Assembly: GCA_030248065.1 (NCBI GenBank)
Contig: JASAMV010000278.1
Coordinates: 1 to 64,000, forward strand
Direction of reading: 5' to 3'
Source: Rhynchonema sp. JSB1_4
Taxonomy: Eukaryota > Nematoda > Chromadorea > Monhysterida > Xyalidae
Length of the DNA stretch: 64,000 bases
Below, one piece after another: positions 21,864-44,394 of this stretch. The translations under genes were made by a program, and so were the position numbers. Numbering within the stretch: the stretch's first letter is position 1; each line of letters opens with the position of its first letter. Under the pieces are notes generated by a model. That model was not told where the DNA came from. It worked only from the letters and a program-made list of their open reading frames with translations, and did not search any database.

Positions 21864-22388
21864 CACATACTTCCGTCTAGCCGCTGCTACTTATATCTAG
21901 CGCTGCTGCTGTCTAATACACACACGTGTATTAATTAATGCACACACAGCCAGCTGCGTGTAACGGTTAAACCTGATGATCAAGGGACCTGGATGATTTT
22001 CCAAAGATTTTTATCTCCTAATGTTTTTTTGTCAAAAATACTAAAATTTCTGACGGATTCAGCAAGTAAGTGATCAGTATTGTCCAGTGGTGTGGCTACC
22101 CAGGCGTGCAATCAACCTACTGTACCACCAGAAAGGCCTGCAATCAACCTACCTACTGTACCGGCGAGCTTGGGGGGGGGGACAAAATTTTTTATGTCTA
22201 AATTTAGATGAAAATGACTCTAAAACCCTCATTTCGCGCGCAGCGCGCGATTTTTCGATTATTTGGAGTGAAAAATATCGATTTTATACCATTTTGAGCC
22301 AAAAATAGCAACCTACTGTACCAGCCGGGGGGCGGCGACCTACCTACTACTGTACCAGGATGGCGCGTCATCTACCTTACCTTACCTA

Positions 22389-22819
22389 CCGTATTGTCGG
22401 AAATAGAACCCGGGGGGTCTATTTTTTCACTGGGGTCATTTTGGGGGGGTTCAATTTATGGGGGGGGGGGTAAATTATTGGGGGGGTTATATTTTTCATT
22501 TGGCCCCCCGACGAAAAAAATCAATGTTAATAATGCCCATAAAAATGGCTTGTTTTCGGTATTTTCTAACTTCAACAGCGGCAATTATGCTTAAAAAGCT
22601 GTGTTCTGTTGTGTACGTAAGCTTAAACAACGTTTGACACAACAACACAGCCCTACCATACCACTAATCTGTGGTACGGTGAAGGTTGGGGGTGGGGTTC
22701 TCTGAATGGGGGGGGTCAAGTAATGGGGGGGTTCTATTTTTGATTTCGCGCCATTTAGGGGGGGTTCAATTAATGGGGGGGGGTCAATTAATGGGGGGGT
22801 TCTATGTCCGACCATACGG
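22389..22819. mobile_element. TA-flanked MITE (CCGTATTGTCGGAAATAGAACC)
   Basis: The left end CCGTATTGTCGGAAATAGAA and right end GGTTCTATGTCCGACCATACGG are inverted repeats flanked by TA. Runs of G and AATTAATGGGGGG lie inside both ends. A second copy at 40044-40876 is split by a hAT-type insertion. TA duplication fits a Tc1/mariner-like origin. Confidence 0.85.
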
Positions 22820-22834
22820 TACCTACTGTACCTA

Positions 22835-23273
22835 CCGTAAAAACCTAAAAACAGCCCCCCCCCCCGGAATAGAGCCCCCCCCCCGTAATACAGCCCCCCC
22901 AAAAAGGGGTCAGTGAATTAATAGAGGTCCCCCCCGGAATAGAGCCCCCCCCCCCTAAGCTCCCCTATACTGTAGTGTATTAAGGCTTAATAGTGGTGTA
23001 CAGGTACATTTATGCACGTTTGTTGTTCGTTCAGAGCACATAATACGCCTCCTATTGACGAATAGACACGAATAAATGCGATTACAAGCGAAAAAACATC
23101 CTTTCAAACCTCTTTTTAGGGGTTTTTGGGGGTATTTCTGGGAACAATTTTTCAGGTTCGGGTCAGTGAATTAATAGAGGCCCCCCCGGAATAGAGCCCC
23201 CCCCCGTAATAGAGCCCCCCAAAATGGGGTCAGTGAGTTAATAGAGCCCCCCCTTCTATTTAGGTTTTTACGG
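22835..23273. mobile_element. TA-flanked MITE (CCGTAAAAACCTAAA)
   Basis: The ends CCGTAAAAACCTAAAAACAG and TATTTAGGTTTTTACGG are inverted and flanked by TA (22833-22834, 23274-23275). Subterminal GGAATAGAGCCCCCC repeats are present. A second copy occupies 24954-30184 with large insertions. Fragments lie at 30325 and 38577. Confidence 0.88.
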
Positions 23274-23575
23274 TAGGGCAGGGGGGACCCCCAGCCACAC
23301 CATTGGTATTGTCTATCTGGCGACTTTTTCATGGAAAACAATGAATTTTCAGCCAAAAAAATAGATTCAAAAATCGCAAAAATTATGACCAAAATTGGGT
23401 TAAAATCTGAGCCAAAAAATTCGGGCCGGGCCGGAGATTTGGGGGTTCGGGCCGGGCCGGAGATTTGGGGGTACGGGTCGGGCCGGGCTGGCCAAACCCG
23501 GCCCGATTGCGACCTCTGCAATCGATAAATCATAAGCAATTCATAGATCTAAGCAATCCAATACCCAAACGGTTT

Positions 23576-24335
23576 GGCACTCCTGGAGTATAGCGGACCC
23601 AATAGAAAAATGCCTGGAAACGCTTGGAAAACCCACCCAGGGGTTTTCGATGGGGCTGAAAACGAATATGACATCGTCTCCAACCCAATCCAACTCTTTC
23701 ATATCTACTCTTCCCCTCCGACCCAATCCAACTCTTTCAGGTACTCCCTTTCAAAATCCTTCAGTACATGGCTCCGTTTTGGTGGCCCTGATGAGGGCCG
23801 TTGGGTTAGGGTAGTAAGTGGACCGAGGTCCAAAGGGGTGCCGTTAGGCGTTTATGGTGTGGCGTACCACTGACTCAGATGCAACAGCAGATTGTCGAAC
23901 GCCGCATTCGACGACAGGCGGCCGTTGCCATCGCGTGCCAACTGTTCGCGCCACTGGTATTCGTCGAGGTGGCTCTCCAACGTGGTGCCCTGGACGCCTT
24001 GCATGTACTTCAGCTTGCGTTTGGCGTGCATCCACTTGCACTCGGCGTGGGTTACATACACACACACAGGCACAGGCACACTACTTGGATCCGAAGGTAC
24101 CCACGCCTTATATACCCACGCCCACGCACTTTGGCGCCGAATCCACTTTCCCACGCGGATTAGCCAGCTCACACTTTTTGGCGCCAAAAAGTTTTCTCAC
24201 TTTTCCGGTTTTTTCAGTTGCATTGGGTTGGAGACGATGTCATATTCGTTTTCAGCGCCATCGAAAACCCCTGGGTGGGTTTTCCAAGCGTTTCCAGGCA
24301 TTTTTCTATTGGGTCCGCTATACTCCAGGAGTGCC
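23576..24335. mobile_element. Merlin-type DNA transposon remnant, TSD AACGGTTT
   Basis: Inverted repeats of about 115 bp start GGCACTCCTGGAGTATAGCG and continue through ACCCAATAGAAAAATGCCTG. Both sides are flanked by AACGGTTT (23568-23575, 24336-24343). The interior encodes the C-terminal part of a Merlin/IS1595-like transposase on the minus strand. Merlin elements are known for 8-9-bp duplications. The right end is 66 bp upstream of the rpt-2 start codon. Confidence 0.88.
23852..24061 (-). pseudogene. Merlin (ISXO2/IS1595-like) transposase C-terminal remnant
   Basis: The minus-strand frame contains KLKYMQGVQGTTLESHLDEY, then QWREQL, and ends LLLHLSQWYATP before a stop at 23852. The K..r...G......l.s.LDEy.WRe pattern followed by a short helix is the C-terminal signature of the Merlin/IS1595 DDE transposase. 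The catalytic DDE region and N-terminus are absent, so it cannot be active. Assignment is from recalled family pattern. Confidence 0.7.
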
Positions 24336-24401
24336 AACGGTTTGGGCCAAACCCAAGTCAAGTAAAACGCGTCAATAGTAGATGGTACCAACCAAGCAAG
24401 A

Positions 24402-36982
<12,581 letters not shown>

Positions 36983-38933
36983 TCGATATCTGGAATTTGC
37001 GTTTTGTTTGTTGGCTAAATGATATCGCAAGCGTTGTTGGTGTCAAACTTTGTAACCGAATCGGTTCTGCGTTGATCACATAACCTGTGCATCGATCTTG
37101 ATGGATGTCGAAATGAAACAAACAAACTTTGGCATCGATTTTGAAATTTTCTGGTGTCATTAGTTTCGACCAGCTTGAAAAAGGTTGTTGTGTTTGAGCC
37201 AGGTGTCTACAAATACAACATTTTCGCTTATCGAACTGTCGATGTATCTTGTATCAAAAGTGATCAATGCAGATCGGATAGGCGTTTGATTCCGTTCTGA
37301 ATGAACTGATGTGTAATACTGTGTTTCTTTTATCGTTGTTGTGTTTCCGAAACGTTGAGCTCGTCGTCTTTTCCTTGCGTTTACACCGGTTTATTTTCGC
37401 TGCGCTTGTTGGTTGCATAAAAATTCTGAATCGTTCAACATTGCTGCTGTTTGGTCATTCCGTTTCCCCAGCGGTTGCATGAAAACCGTGAAAGATCCTC
37501 CCCACTATGTTCTTTCTGTCTTGTGCTCCATCCCTGTGTGTGCGTGTGTGTTTGTTTGTTGTCATGCTTTTTTGTGCTTTCCAACGGTAAAGTTCTGCTT
37601 GCTTTCAGAATCAGCCACGGAACGTGCATCTCAATATTGTGACTTATTTTTTCCGGTGGAAGAGCATCCTGACCAGTTCGGTTGACTTGAGTCTCGTGTA
37701 CAACATTGTGTCTGACTTATGTTCTGGTTCGGTTTCGTTGTACGTAAAGGCAGTCTACGGGAGGTTGTCACTCAGCCCCCGAATACCGTAACCCACCGCA
37801 AGCGATGAGATCGTTGCGAGACCCATGCTTATCGCTGCCTATCGACACGTGTATTAGCGGCAGCAAGCTGGAAATTATCGTGCGCGTCGATCACCAAAAC
37901 TTGGAAATGTCGGTTGGTGTTGGCGCTAACATGCAAAACAAAATGGTCTCGACACGATCCTTGCAGATCAAAATTACGGTGGGTAACGGTATTCGGGGGC
38001 TGAGTGACAACCTCCCGTAGACTGCCTTTCCGGCTTATTTCGCGTACGTTTACACCATTTTATTTAGTCGTCGCATAAAATACTACTTGCGCTCGATTTC
38101 TCATTCGTGTCAGATTCGGTTTCGTAAAATCCGACATCTGCATTGCGGACTGGTCGCAAAACGGTCGACGTCTCACTAGGGCTTTATGGCCTCGTAAGAA
38201 AAATAATGCCTCATTTTTGACGAGGCCCCATTGGTTCATGCGTGTTGCCGATGATGTTGCATAACGATGTGCATATTTGGGTGCATAAGCTCTGTCAGCC
38301 AAACAGCCTCGATTGAGCCTCCCTGAATAAGTGTGTTAGTTTACCAGTCCTGCTGGCAATTCCATCCCAGTGCACTGCACGCACTCGATCGAACACGCCC
38401 ACGAACAGTTTTTCTCTCGCTTATACGCTACGCATGTTGGGAAAAGCTAGTCCAGCTGCCTTGACAGAGAGAAAACGCGAATTTTCGATTTCGCGATGGA
38501 AGGCACGGATTGGCTCAAGGTTTGTCCCAAGCCTAAGCCTGAGAAAAACGCAAGTCAATTTTGAAACTGGACTACCGTAAAAACCTAAATACAGCCCCCC
38601 CGGAATAGAGCCCCCCGTAATACAGCCCCCCAAAAAGGGGTCAGTGAATTAATAGGGCCCCCCCGGCCCCCGGAATAGAGCCCCCCTTAAGTAACATCCC
38701 CTATACAGTAGTGCAGGGGCGCACACAGGTTTTGGAGGCAGTAGGGCACTTTTGGAAAAATGCATTTTTACCTAGTGCTTGTTGTAAAATGTAAACCCAA
38801 CATTTGTCAATTTTACCTCGTGCGTTTTGAATTTCTTTTCACTTTCTAAATGTTGTGTTTTCAATTTTATGTGAGAATTTCAAGTCAAATCCACTCAACA
38901 CCAGTGCTGTGGCTGGGGCCAATGGTACCCTAC
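36983..38933. other. Intergenic region downstream of rpt-2
   Basis: No gene is supported. It contains the rpt-2 3' region, the MITE at 37748-38027 and a fragment of the CCGTAAAAACC family at about 38577-38710. Confidence 0.5.
37748..38027. mobile_element. MITE, AGGCAGTCTACGGGAGG family
   Basis: It starts AGGCAGTCTACGGGAGGTTG and ends with its inverse, CAACCTCCCGTAGACTGCCT. Inner arms CCCCGAATACCGTAACCCACC are also mirrored. Highly similar to 5028-5315. Confidence 0.9.
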
Positions 38934-39741
38934 CAGAGGTCGCAATCGGGCCGGGTTTGGCCGGCCCGGCCCGAGCCCCCAAATCTCCGGCCCGGCCCGG
39001 CCCGACCCGTACCCCCAAATCTCCGGCCCGGCCCGAACCCCCAAATCTCCGGCCCGGCCCGGCCCGAATTTTTGGCTCAGATTTTATTTAACCCAATTTC
39101 ATAATTTTTGCGATTTTTGAATCAATTTTTTTGCTGAACTTTCATTGTTTTCCATGAAAAAGTCGCCAGATAGACAATACCAATGGTGTGGCTGGGGGGT
39201 CCCCCCCTAGGTTAGGTACAGTAGGTAGATGACGCGCCATCCTGGTACAGTAGGTAGGTCGCCGCCGCACGGCTGGTACAGTAGGTTGCTATTTTTGGCT
39301 CAAAATGGTATAAAATCCATATTTTTCATTCCAAATAATCGAAAAATTTTGAGGGTTTTAGAGTACATTTTCATCTAAACTTGGACATGAAAAATTTTGT
39401 TCCCCCCTAGCTCGGCCGGTCGGTACAGTAGGTAGGTTGATTTCAGGCCTTTCTGGTGGTACAGTAGGTTGATTGCACGCCTGGGTAGCCACACGACTAG
39501 ACAATACTGATCACTTACATGCTGAATCCGTCAGAAATTTTAGTATTTTGGACAAAAAAAACCCCACTTTTTCAGTAAAATAAGTCACTTCAGAAGCTTC
39601 GGGCCGGGGTGCCCGGCCCGGCCCGGCCCGACCCTCCAAATCTCCGGCCCGGCCCGGCCCGAGCCAAAAGCCCAAAATCGCGGCCCGGCCCGACTCGGCC
39701 CGGCCCGGCCCGAGGTCGGGCCGGCCCGATTGCGACCTCTG
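38934..39741. mobile_element. hAT-type element, TSD TACCCTAC
   Basis: The ends CAGAGGTCGCAATCGGGCC and GGCCCGATTGCGACCTCTG are flanked by TACCCTAC (38926-38933, 39742-39749). CGGGCC-rich subterminal repeats are present. It is in opposite orientation to the 21328-23518 copy and lacks the 21472-type insertion. The nested element at 39181 is shared. Confidence 0.93.
39181..39499. mobile_element. hAT-type MITE nested in the previous one, TSD GACAATAC
   Basis: The left end CAATGGTGTGGCTGGGG and the degraded right end AGCCACACGACTA are flanked by GACAATAC (39173-39180, 39500-39507), the reverse complement of the duplication around 22085-23305. The signature GGTACAGTAGGTAGG is repeated. The two copies therefore descend from one insertion event. 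Confidence 0.9.
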
Positions 39742-40043
39742 TACCCTACCCGCCCCGGCCTGGTACCGTATTCCCTAAAATAGAGCCCCCCAAAACTAGA
39801 GCCCCCCCCCCCAAAAAAAAATACAGCCCCCCTGAAAGGGGTCAGTGAAAAAATACAGCCCCCCCCTTGTATTTTAGGTTTACCCTTAGGTTTACGCTGG
39901 TACCCTACCCTCTACCCGCCCCGCGCTGGTTCCCGACCCCCCCCCATTTTTGCCGTAAAAAAGCCCAATTTTGAAAAAAAAATTCCCAAAATTAGACCGC
40001 AAACACATAAAAGTGCAAAAAATCGCGCTGCGCGCGATATGTA

Positions 40044-40876
40044 CCGTATTGTCGGAAATAGAACCCGGGGGGTCTATTTTTTCACTGGGGTCATTTTGGG
40101 GGGGGTTCAATTTATGGGGGGGGTCAATTATTGGGGGGTTATATTTTTCATTTGGACCCCCGACGAAAAAAATCATTGTTAATAATGCCCATAAAAATGG
40201 CTTGGTTTCGGTATTTTCTAACTTCAACAGCGGCAATTATGCTTAGAAAGCTGCTTTCTGTTGTGTACGCAAGCTTAAACAACGTTTGACACAACAACAC
40301 AGCCCTACTACCATACCACTAATCTGTGGTACGGTGAAGGTTGGGGGTGGGGTTCTATTAATGGGGGGGTCAATCAATGGGGGGGTTCTATTTTTGATTT
40401 CGAGCCATTTAGGGGGGTTCAATTAATGGGGGCAGTGGTGTAGCTGGGGGGGGGGTGGGGGGGACCCCCCCCCCTAGGTACAGTAGGTAGGTTGCCGCCC
40501 CTCGCCTGGTACAGTAGGTAGGTTGCCGCCCCTCCCCTGGTACAGTAGGTAGGTTGCCGCCCCACCTAACTTTTCACCCAAAACATTCATTTTTGGCTTA
40601 AAATTGCATAAAATTAGCATATTTGTCTGCAAATAGGCGAAAAATCGCGCGCTGCGCGCGAAATTAGTGTTTTAGGCCACATTTTCTTCAGTATTTAGAC
40701 ACAAAAAATTTTGGTTTCCAGATGACCCCCCCCCCCAAGTGGTACGACCCCCCCCCCCTCGCTCGGCTGGTACAGTAGGTAGGTTGCCGCCCCGCATTTT
40801 GGGTGGTACAGTAGGTTGCCGCCCCGCCTGGGTAGCTACACCACTGAATGGGGGGGTTCTATTTCCGACAATACGG
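40044..40876. mobile_element. TA-flanked MITE split by a hAT-type insertion
   Basis: The ends CCGTATTGTCGGAAATAGAA and TTCTATTTCCGACAATACGG are flanked by TA (40042-40043, 40877-40878). Without the 40433-40846 insertion and one duplicate it is about 411 bp, matching 22389-22819 (431 bp). CGCGCTGCGCGCG lies just outside at 40024-40036. Confidence 0.9.
40433..40846. mobile_element. hAT-type MITE, TSD AATGGGGG
   Basis: The ends CAGTGGTGTAGCT and AGCTACACCACTG are flanked by AATGGGGG (40425-40432, 40847-40854). The signature GGTACAGTAGGTAGGTTGCC occurs three times on the left and twice on the right. Central CGCGCGCTGCGCGCG is at 40646-40660. Confidence 0.94.
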
Positions 40877-40948
40877 TACCCCCCCAATCCCCCTGCCACT
40901 ACTATGCGCCTGGGTAGCTACACCACTGCTCAGTGTAGTTCCTGGGGG

Positions 40949-41379
40949 CAGTGTAGTGGCTGGGGGGGATGGGGGGGATTCCCCCCTAAGGAGTAGGTAC
41001 CTTGCAACCACCCCTTGGGGGGGGGGTGGGGGGGGAAGGGTAGGTACCTTGCAACCACCCCGGAGGGTACCTTGCAACCATCAATTTATGGTTTTTATAG
41101 GCAAAAATGGGTGTTTTTCGACCTCAAAACTCCAAAATTCGCGCGCTCCGCGCGCAAACCTCCATATAATAGGTATTTTAGGAAAATTTTCGGCCAAAAT
41201 GCAAAAAAGTACCTATTTTTCGGCCAAATTTGCAGTATAATGCATGTAAAAAACAGCCTTTTTTCTGACGTCAGGGGTACCTTGCAACCTTCCGGAGGCT
41301 GGGTAGGGGGTACCTTGCAACCATCTGGATCCATCCCCCCCCAAGGGTACCTTGCAACCATTTGCCTGCCACTACACTG
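40949..41379. mobile_element. hAT-type MITE, TSD CCTGGGGG
   Basis: The ends CAGTGTAGTGGCTGG and GCCACTACACTG are flanked by CCTGGGGG (40941-40948, 41380-41387). The signature GGTACCTTGCAACCA is repeated at both subtermini. Central CGCGCGCTCCGCGCGC is at 41140-41155. Confidence 0.93.
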
Positions 41380-41648
41380 CCTGGGGGGAGGGGGGTCCCC
41401 CCCTCGGGTGGTACACTATCCCCCTATCTCCCCCTCCGGGTACACTAGCTCCCCCAATTTTTGCCTAAAATGGCAATTTTTAGGCCTAAAAGGGGCATTT
41501 TTAGGCCTAAAATGTGTGAGTTTTAGGTCAATGTTCTCAAAAGTCGGCAAAATACCCTGTTTGTGAAGAATTTTTTCCAAAAAGGGGTAAAAATAGGTCA
41601 AATTTTCTCCTCAAAAAGTGACTTTTTCCCGAATTTGGATCTTCCCCC

Positions 41649-42029
41649 CAGTGATGTAGTTGGTCCGAGCAAGAAAGCTAGCTAGCTGGAGGGGTCCGGC
41701 ACAAGAAAGCTAGCTAGCTAGCCGGGTACCCCGATTTGGGGGGTATTGGTCCAGAAGTCAAAAACAGGAGTATAACATTTGGACTAAAATATGCTAAAAT
41801 AAGCCTTAAAATGCGTATTTTTGTGCACGTGTGCGAAAATTTGAACGAATTTGACCATTTTGTCCCATAAAATGGTCATTTTGGCACTAAAATCAACACT
41901 TTTCTTACTTGATGACCGGAGCAAGAAAGCTAGCTAGCCAGTTTGGGGGGGTATGGGTTTCGGAGCAAGAAAGCTACCTAGCAGTTGGGGGGTAATACCT
42001 ACCCCCCATACCCCCCAACCACATCACTG
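41649..42029. mobile_element. hAT-type MITE, TSD CTTCCCCC
   Basis: The ends CAGTGATGTAGTTGG and CCAACCACATCACTG are flanked by CTTCCCCC (41641-41648, 42030-42037). The signature GCAAGAAAGCTAGCTAGC is repeated at both subtermini. Confidence 0.93.
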
Positions 42030-42218
42030 CTTCCCCCACTTCCCCCCGCCTCGGGGGCACACTATCTCGCCCTCCGAAAAAAACGGGGGGTCCGCTATCT
42101 CCCCCTCCGGTCCAGGAACTACACTGCCACTGCTGCTTACAATTATAAAGCACACGCAATAAACAATTCATGGCAACCAGCGCCACATGATGTCATGAGA
42201 ACTCAGCTCAACCCAAAC

Positions 42219-42560
42219 TTGTTGACGATAGATAGATGGTGGGGGTACCCAAAAATCAAGGCACAGTATAGTGGACTAAGTGGGTAAGAATGTTTAAATA
42301 TTAATGAAAATGTACTAAGGTGGACTAAATCCACGCGTAGCGCGCAATTTTTTTGCCTATTTGGTGCAAAAATACCGATTTTGAGTCAAAAATGTCCATT
42401 TTGGGGTCGATTGTTGTTGACGATAGATAGATTGTTCCCAGAATTTGTTGACGATAGATAGATTTGCCCATAAGTGTTGACGATATGGATAGATAGATGG
42501 AATCAAAAAGTGTTGACGATAGATAGATGAATTTGGGGGGACCCCACCCCCCCCCCCCCA
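42219..42560. mobile_element. Probable MITE with GTTGACGATAGATAGAT signature
   Basis: GTTGACGATAGATAGAT-like units occur once near 42219 and four times between about 42414 and 42530, around a CGCGTAGCGCG centre (42334-42344). The right part ends in a poly-C/G tract and GTACTACCCTG. The left terminus is not resolved. A single related unit occurs near 47490. Confidence 0.6.
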
Positions 42561-42942
42561 AGTACTACCCTGCAGCTGACGTGATTTTCCGTTTTGTGAA
42601 GCTCAAAAACGTGCCGTACACACCTCGGTGTGTCGGTGCCTGGTAATTTTATCTGACATTGGCCTCGGCTGTGCCTGGCTGGCCACTTCTATTGGTGAAT
42701 GTTGTTGCACCTGTTTTCAGCTAATCAACAATCGCACACACGATCTAACAAAATGTGGTCGTAGCACCGCAATTCACTGCTTCGAATCGAGGTGCAATCG
42801 TGATTGATTGGAGATTTGATCGTCGCCACTGCTGGCGTATTTTCTTGTTGGTTAGTGTGGAGAAGCTCAAATCGGGTTGTAAAATAATCATTGAACGATT
42901 GAACTGTTGTGCTGTGATTGGGATTGACACGAATGTGCGTTG

Positions 42943-43223
42943 ATATTGGTCGCACAATGACTTTATAAGAATTGGTCAATTTTTTTTCCTGAATCGCAAA
43001 GCAGGCTAGTGACGGGGCAATGACGTTGCGTTGCGCGATCACACACAAAACACGTCGTAAAGAGAATGTTTCAGACCTGCGGCAACGTGGTTGATCTGCT
43101 AGATTATTTTCAGCTGAAAATGTTTTGTGAGAATCATAAATAGCACAGTAGTTAAGAGTGACTGAACGTGAAAATCAGGATTGATTTTGATGAATTCTTA
43201 TATGGTCATTGTGCGACCAATAT
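42943..43223. mobile_element. Intact MITE, TATTGGTCGCACAATGA family
   Basis: It is bounded by ATATTGGTCGCACAATGAC and its inverse, GTCATTGTGCGACCAATAT. It contains the unoccupied GTAGTTAAGAGTGACTG site. Confidence 0.9.
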
Positions 43224-44394
43224 AGTGACAAACTAACAAAACATTTGTTTTGCAAAAAAGGGAAAACGCTGTTTTTTCCCGGAGCCCGGTAATTTTCGAA
43301 AATAAATTTCCCCGAAAATCACTTGTTTTTATTTGTGTGTGAAAATGTGTTTTTTGGTCTGAAACTAGCCAAAAAATTTTCTTGATTGTTGAGCCCATGT
43401 TGTTATAAAAAGGCATGGATAAAACAGCTTAAAGCGACCCTGTTTCGAACCTGGAACACTCAAACCAGGATTAACAAACCACAAAGAAAGCAAAAAGTTA
43501 AAGAAAAGTGTTTTTGACTTCTGAATTTAAAAGATTTGCTTAAAAATTGCTTAAATACTGGTGTTGAAAAATAACAGTTTTTTCAACTATATGAAGTGTC
43601 GTAGCTTTAGTCACTATATGTTGGCTTTTGGGGTGTAATGTTGCAGCAATCAACACCTTAGTTGAAGTGCGAAAACTTTTTTCATGGTTTGAGAAGCGCG
43701 TGCGCAGTGTACTCCTTGCTTACCACTCTTTGCTGTGGTTTCTCCTCAAAAAGAATTCTGCATCCCCCACCATTGTGATTCAGTTTAAAGCTGGGAAATG
43801 CCCTCCAAGTTCTAGAATTTTGGAGAAGCCAATTTGGTTTGGTTCAGTCCGTTGCGTTGAGCTGCTTTTCTCGAGGATATTTCTGGTAACTTTTTTCAAA
43901 TCTCATTGATCTAGAAAGTGTCAAATGCAGCCTAATCATTTGGCGCACGGTTTGAATAATTTCAAGCTCTCCTTCTTTATTCGTTGTTATTTTCTTACTT
44001 TCAACGCTTTATCCGGCTCAGCAATGATTTCAATTTCAAATTTCAACTCAATGTCTGGCGTGTTTTGCTTCCACCCACTAACACTCTCTTTCAGTTTCAG
44101 TGACACTATTGGTTGTCTAAATGTAGAACAGTCCCAGTCAAAATGAAGAACATATTCAGTATTTTTGATACCTTCAATTCTTATTTTAAAAATTGATCAC
44201 AATTCGGTCCCACTTTGGGCGTGGGCGCCACGTGTATCACGTGTTTTCGATGAGTTTCTGGGTGCTCGACTGAGCTCTTGATTCACATCTGCTGGCTAAC
44301 ATCAGTGTCATACGTGTACTTCTATCTATCTCCATCCGAGCCCGTACTAATCCCCGAATCCAACCCAGTGCAGTGAGAGTGACCCTGGTCTCAA
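43224..44394. other. Intergenic stretch before the kinase gene
   Basis: No gene is supported. A frame at 43628-43909 has no recognisable domain. This presumably includes the promoter of the kinase gene, but no clear core element is visible. Confidence 0.4.

Larger units (their letters stand above)
21472..22022. mobile_element. Nested TIR element carrying telomere-like and tRNA-like blocks
   Basis: The termini AGGAGTTAAAAATCTTTGGA...AAATCATCCA are mirrored as TGGATGATTTTCCAAAGATT...ATCTCCT. It interrupts sequence that is continuous in the 38934 copy (GTGGGGTTTTTTTTGTC on the opposite strand). The interior holds degenerate CCTAAG repeats and a tRNA-like segment. A second, much-interrupted copy begins near 24652. 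Confidence 0.75.
22085..23305. mobile_element. hAT-type MITE, TSD GTATTGTC, with two TA elements inside
   Basis: The ends CAGTGGTGTGGCT and AGCCACACCATTG are flanked by GTATTGTC (22077-22084 and 23306-23313). The subterminal signature CTACTGTACC is repeated. The palindrome CGCGCGCAGCGCGCG lies at about 22235-22249. Two TA-flanked elements (22389-22819, 22835-23273) are inserted in it. The same insertion, with the same target site, is present in the 38934 copy. Confidence 0.9.
21328..23518. mobile_element. Composite hAT-type element, TSD CAATCGAT
   Basis: The ends are CAGAGGTCGCAATCGGGCC and its inverse (GATTGCGACCTCTG), flanked by CAATCGAT at 21320-21327 and 23519-23526. CAG.GGT termini plus 8-bp duplications are typical of hAT elements. 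CGGGCC-rich subterminal repeats lie inside both ends. It has been enlarged by an element at 21472-22022 and a second hAT-type element at 22085-23305. A shorter, opposite-orientation copy lies at 38934-39741. No transposase is present. Confidence 0.9.
40931..42126. mobile_element. hAT-type MITE, TSD CCACTGCT, containing two others
   Basis: The ends CAGTGTAGTTCCTGG and CCAGGAACTACACTG are flanked by CCACTGCT (40923-40930, 42127-42134). The TACACTATCTCCCCCT-like signature is as in 30559-30930. Removing the nested elements leaves about 368 bp, close to the 372-bp copy. Confidence 0.93.

Noticed and set aside
23854..24378. 174-aa plus-strand frame
   Set aside because: It crosses the Merlin element on the strand opposite to the transposase tail and extends through the TIR.
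38850..39104. Long Ala/Arg/Pro/Gly-rich open frames (also 39609-39848, 23171-23539, 21200-21502)
   Set aside because: They are translations of CGGGCC-rich subterminal repeats of hAT-type elements, open in several frames by composition only.
40672..41566. Open frames rich in Gly/Pro through the 40-42 kb block (longest 183 aa)
   Set aside because: They run across nested MITEs with defined ends and target duplications; all are repeat-derived.
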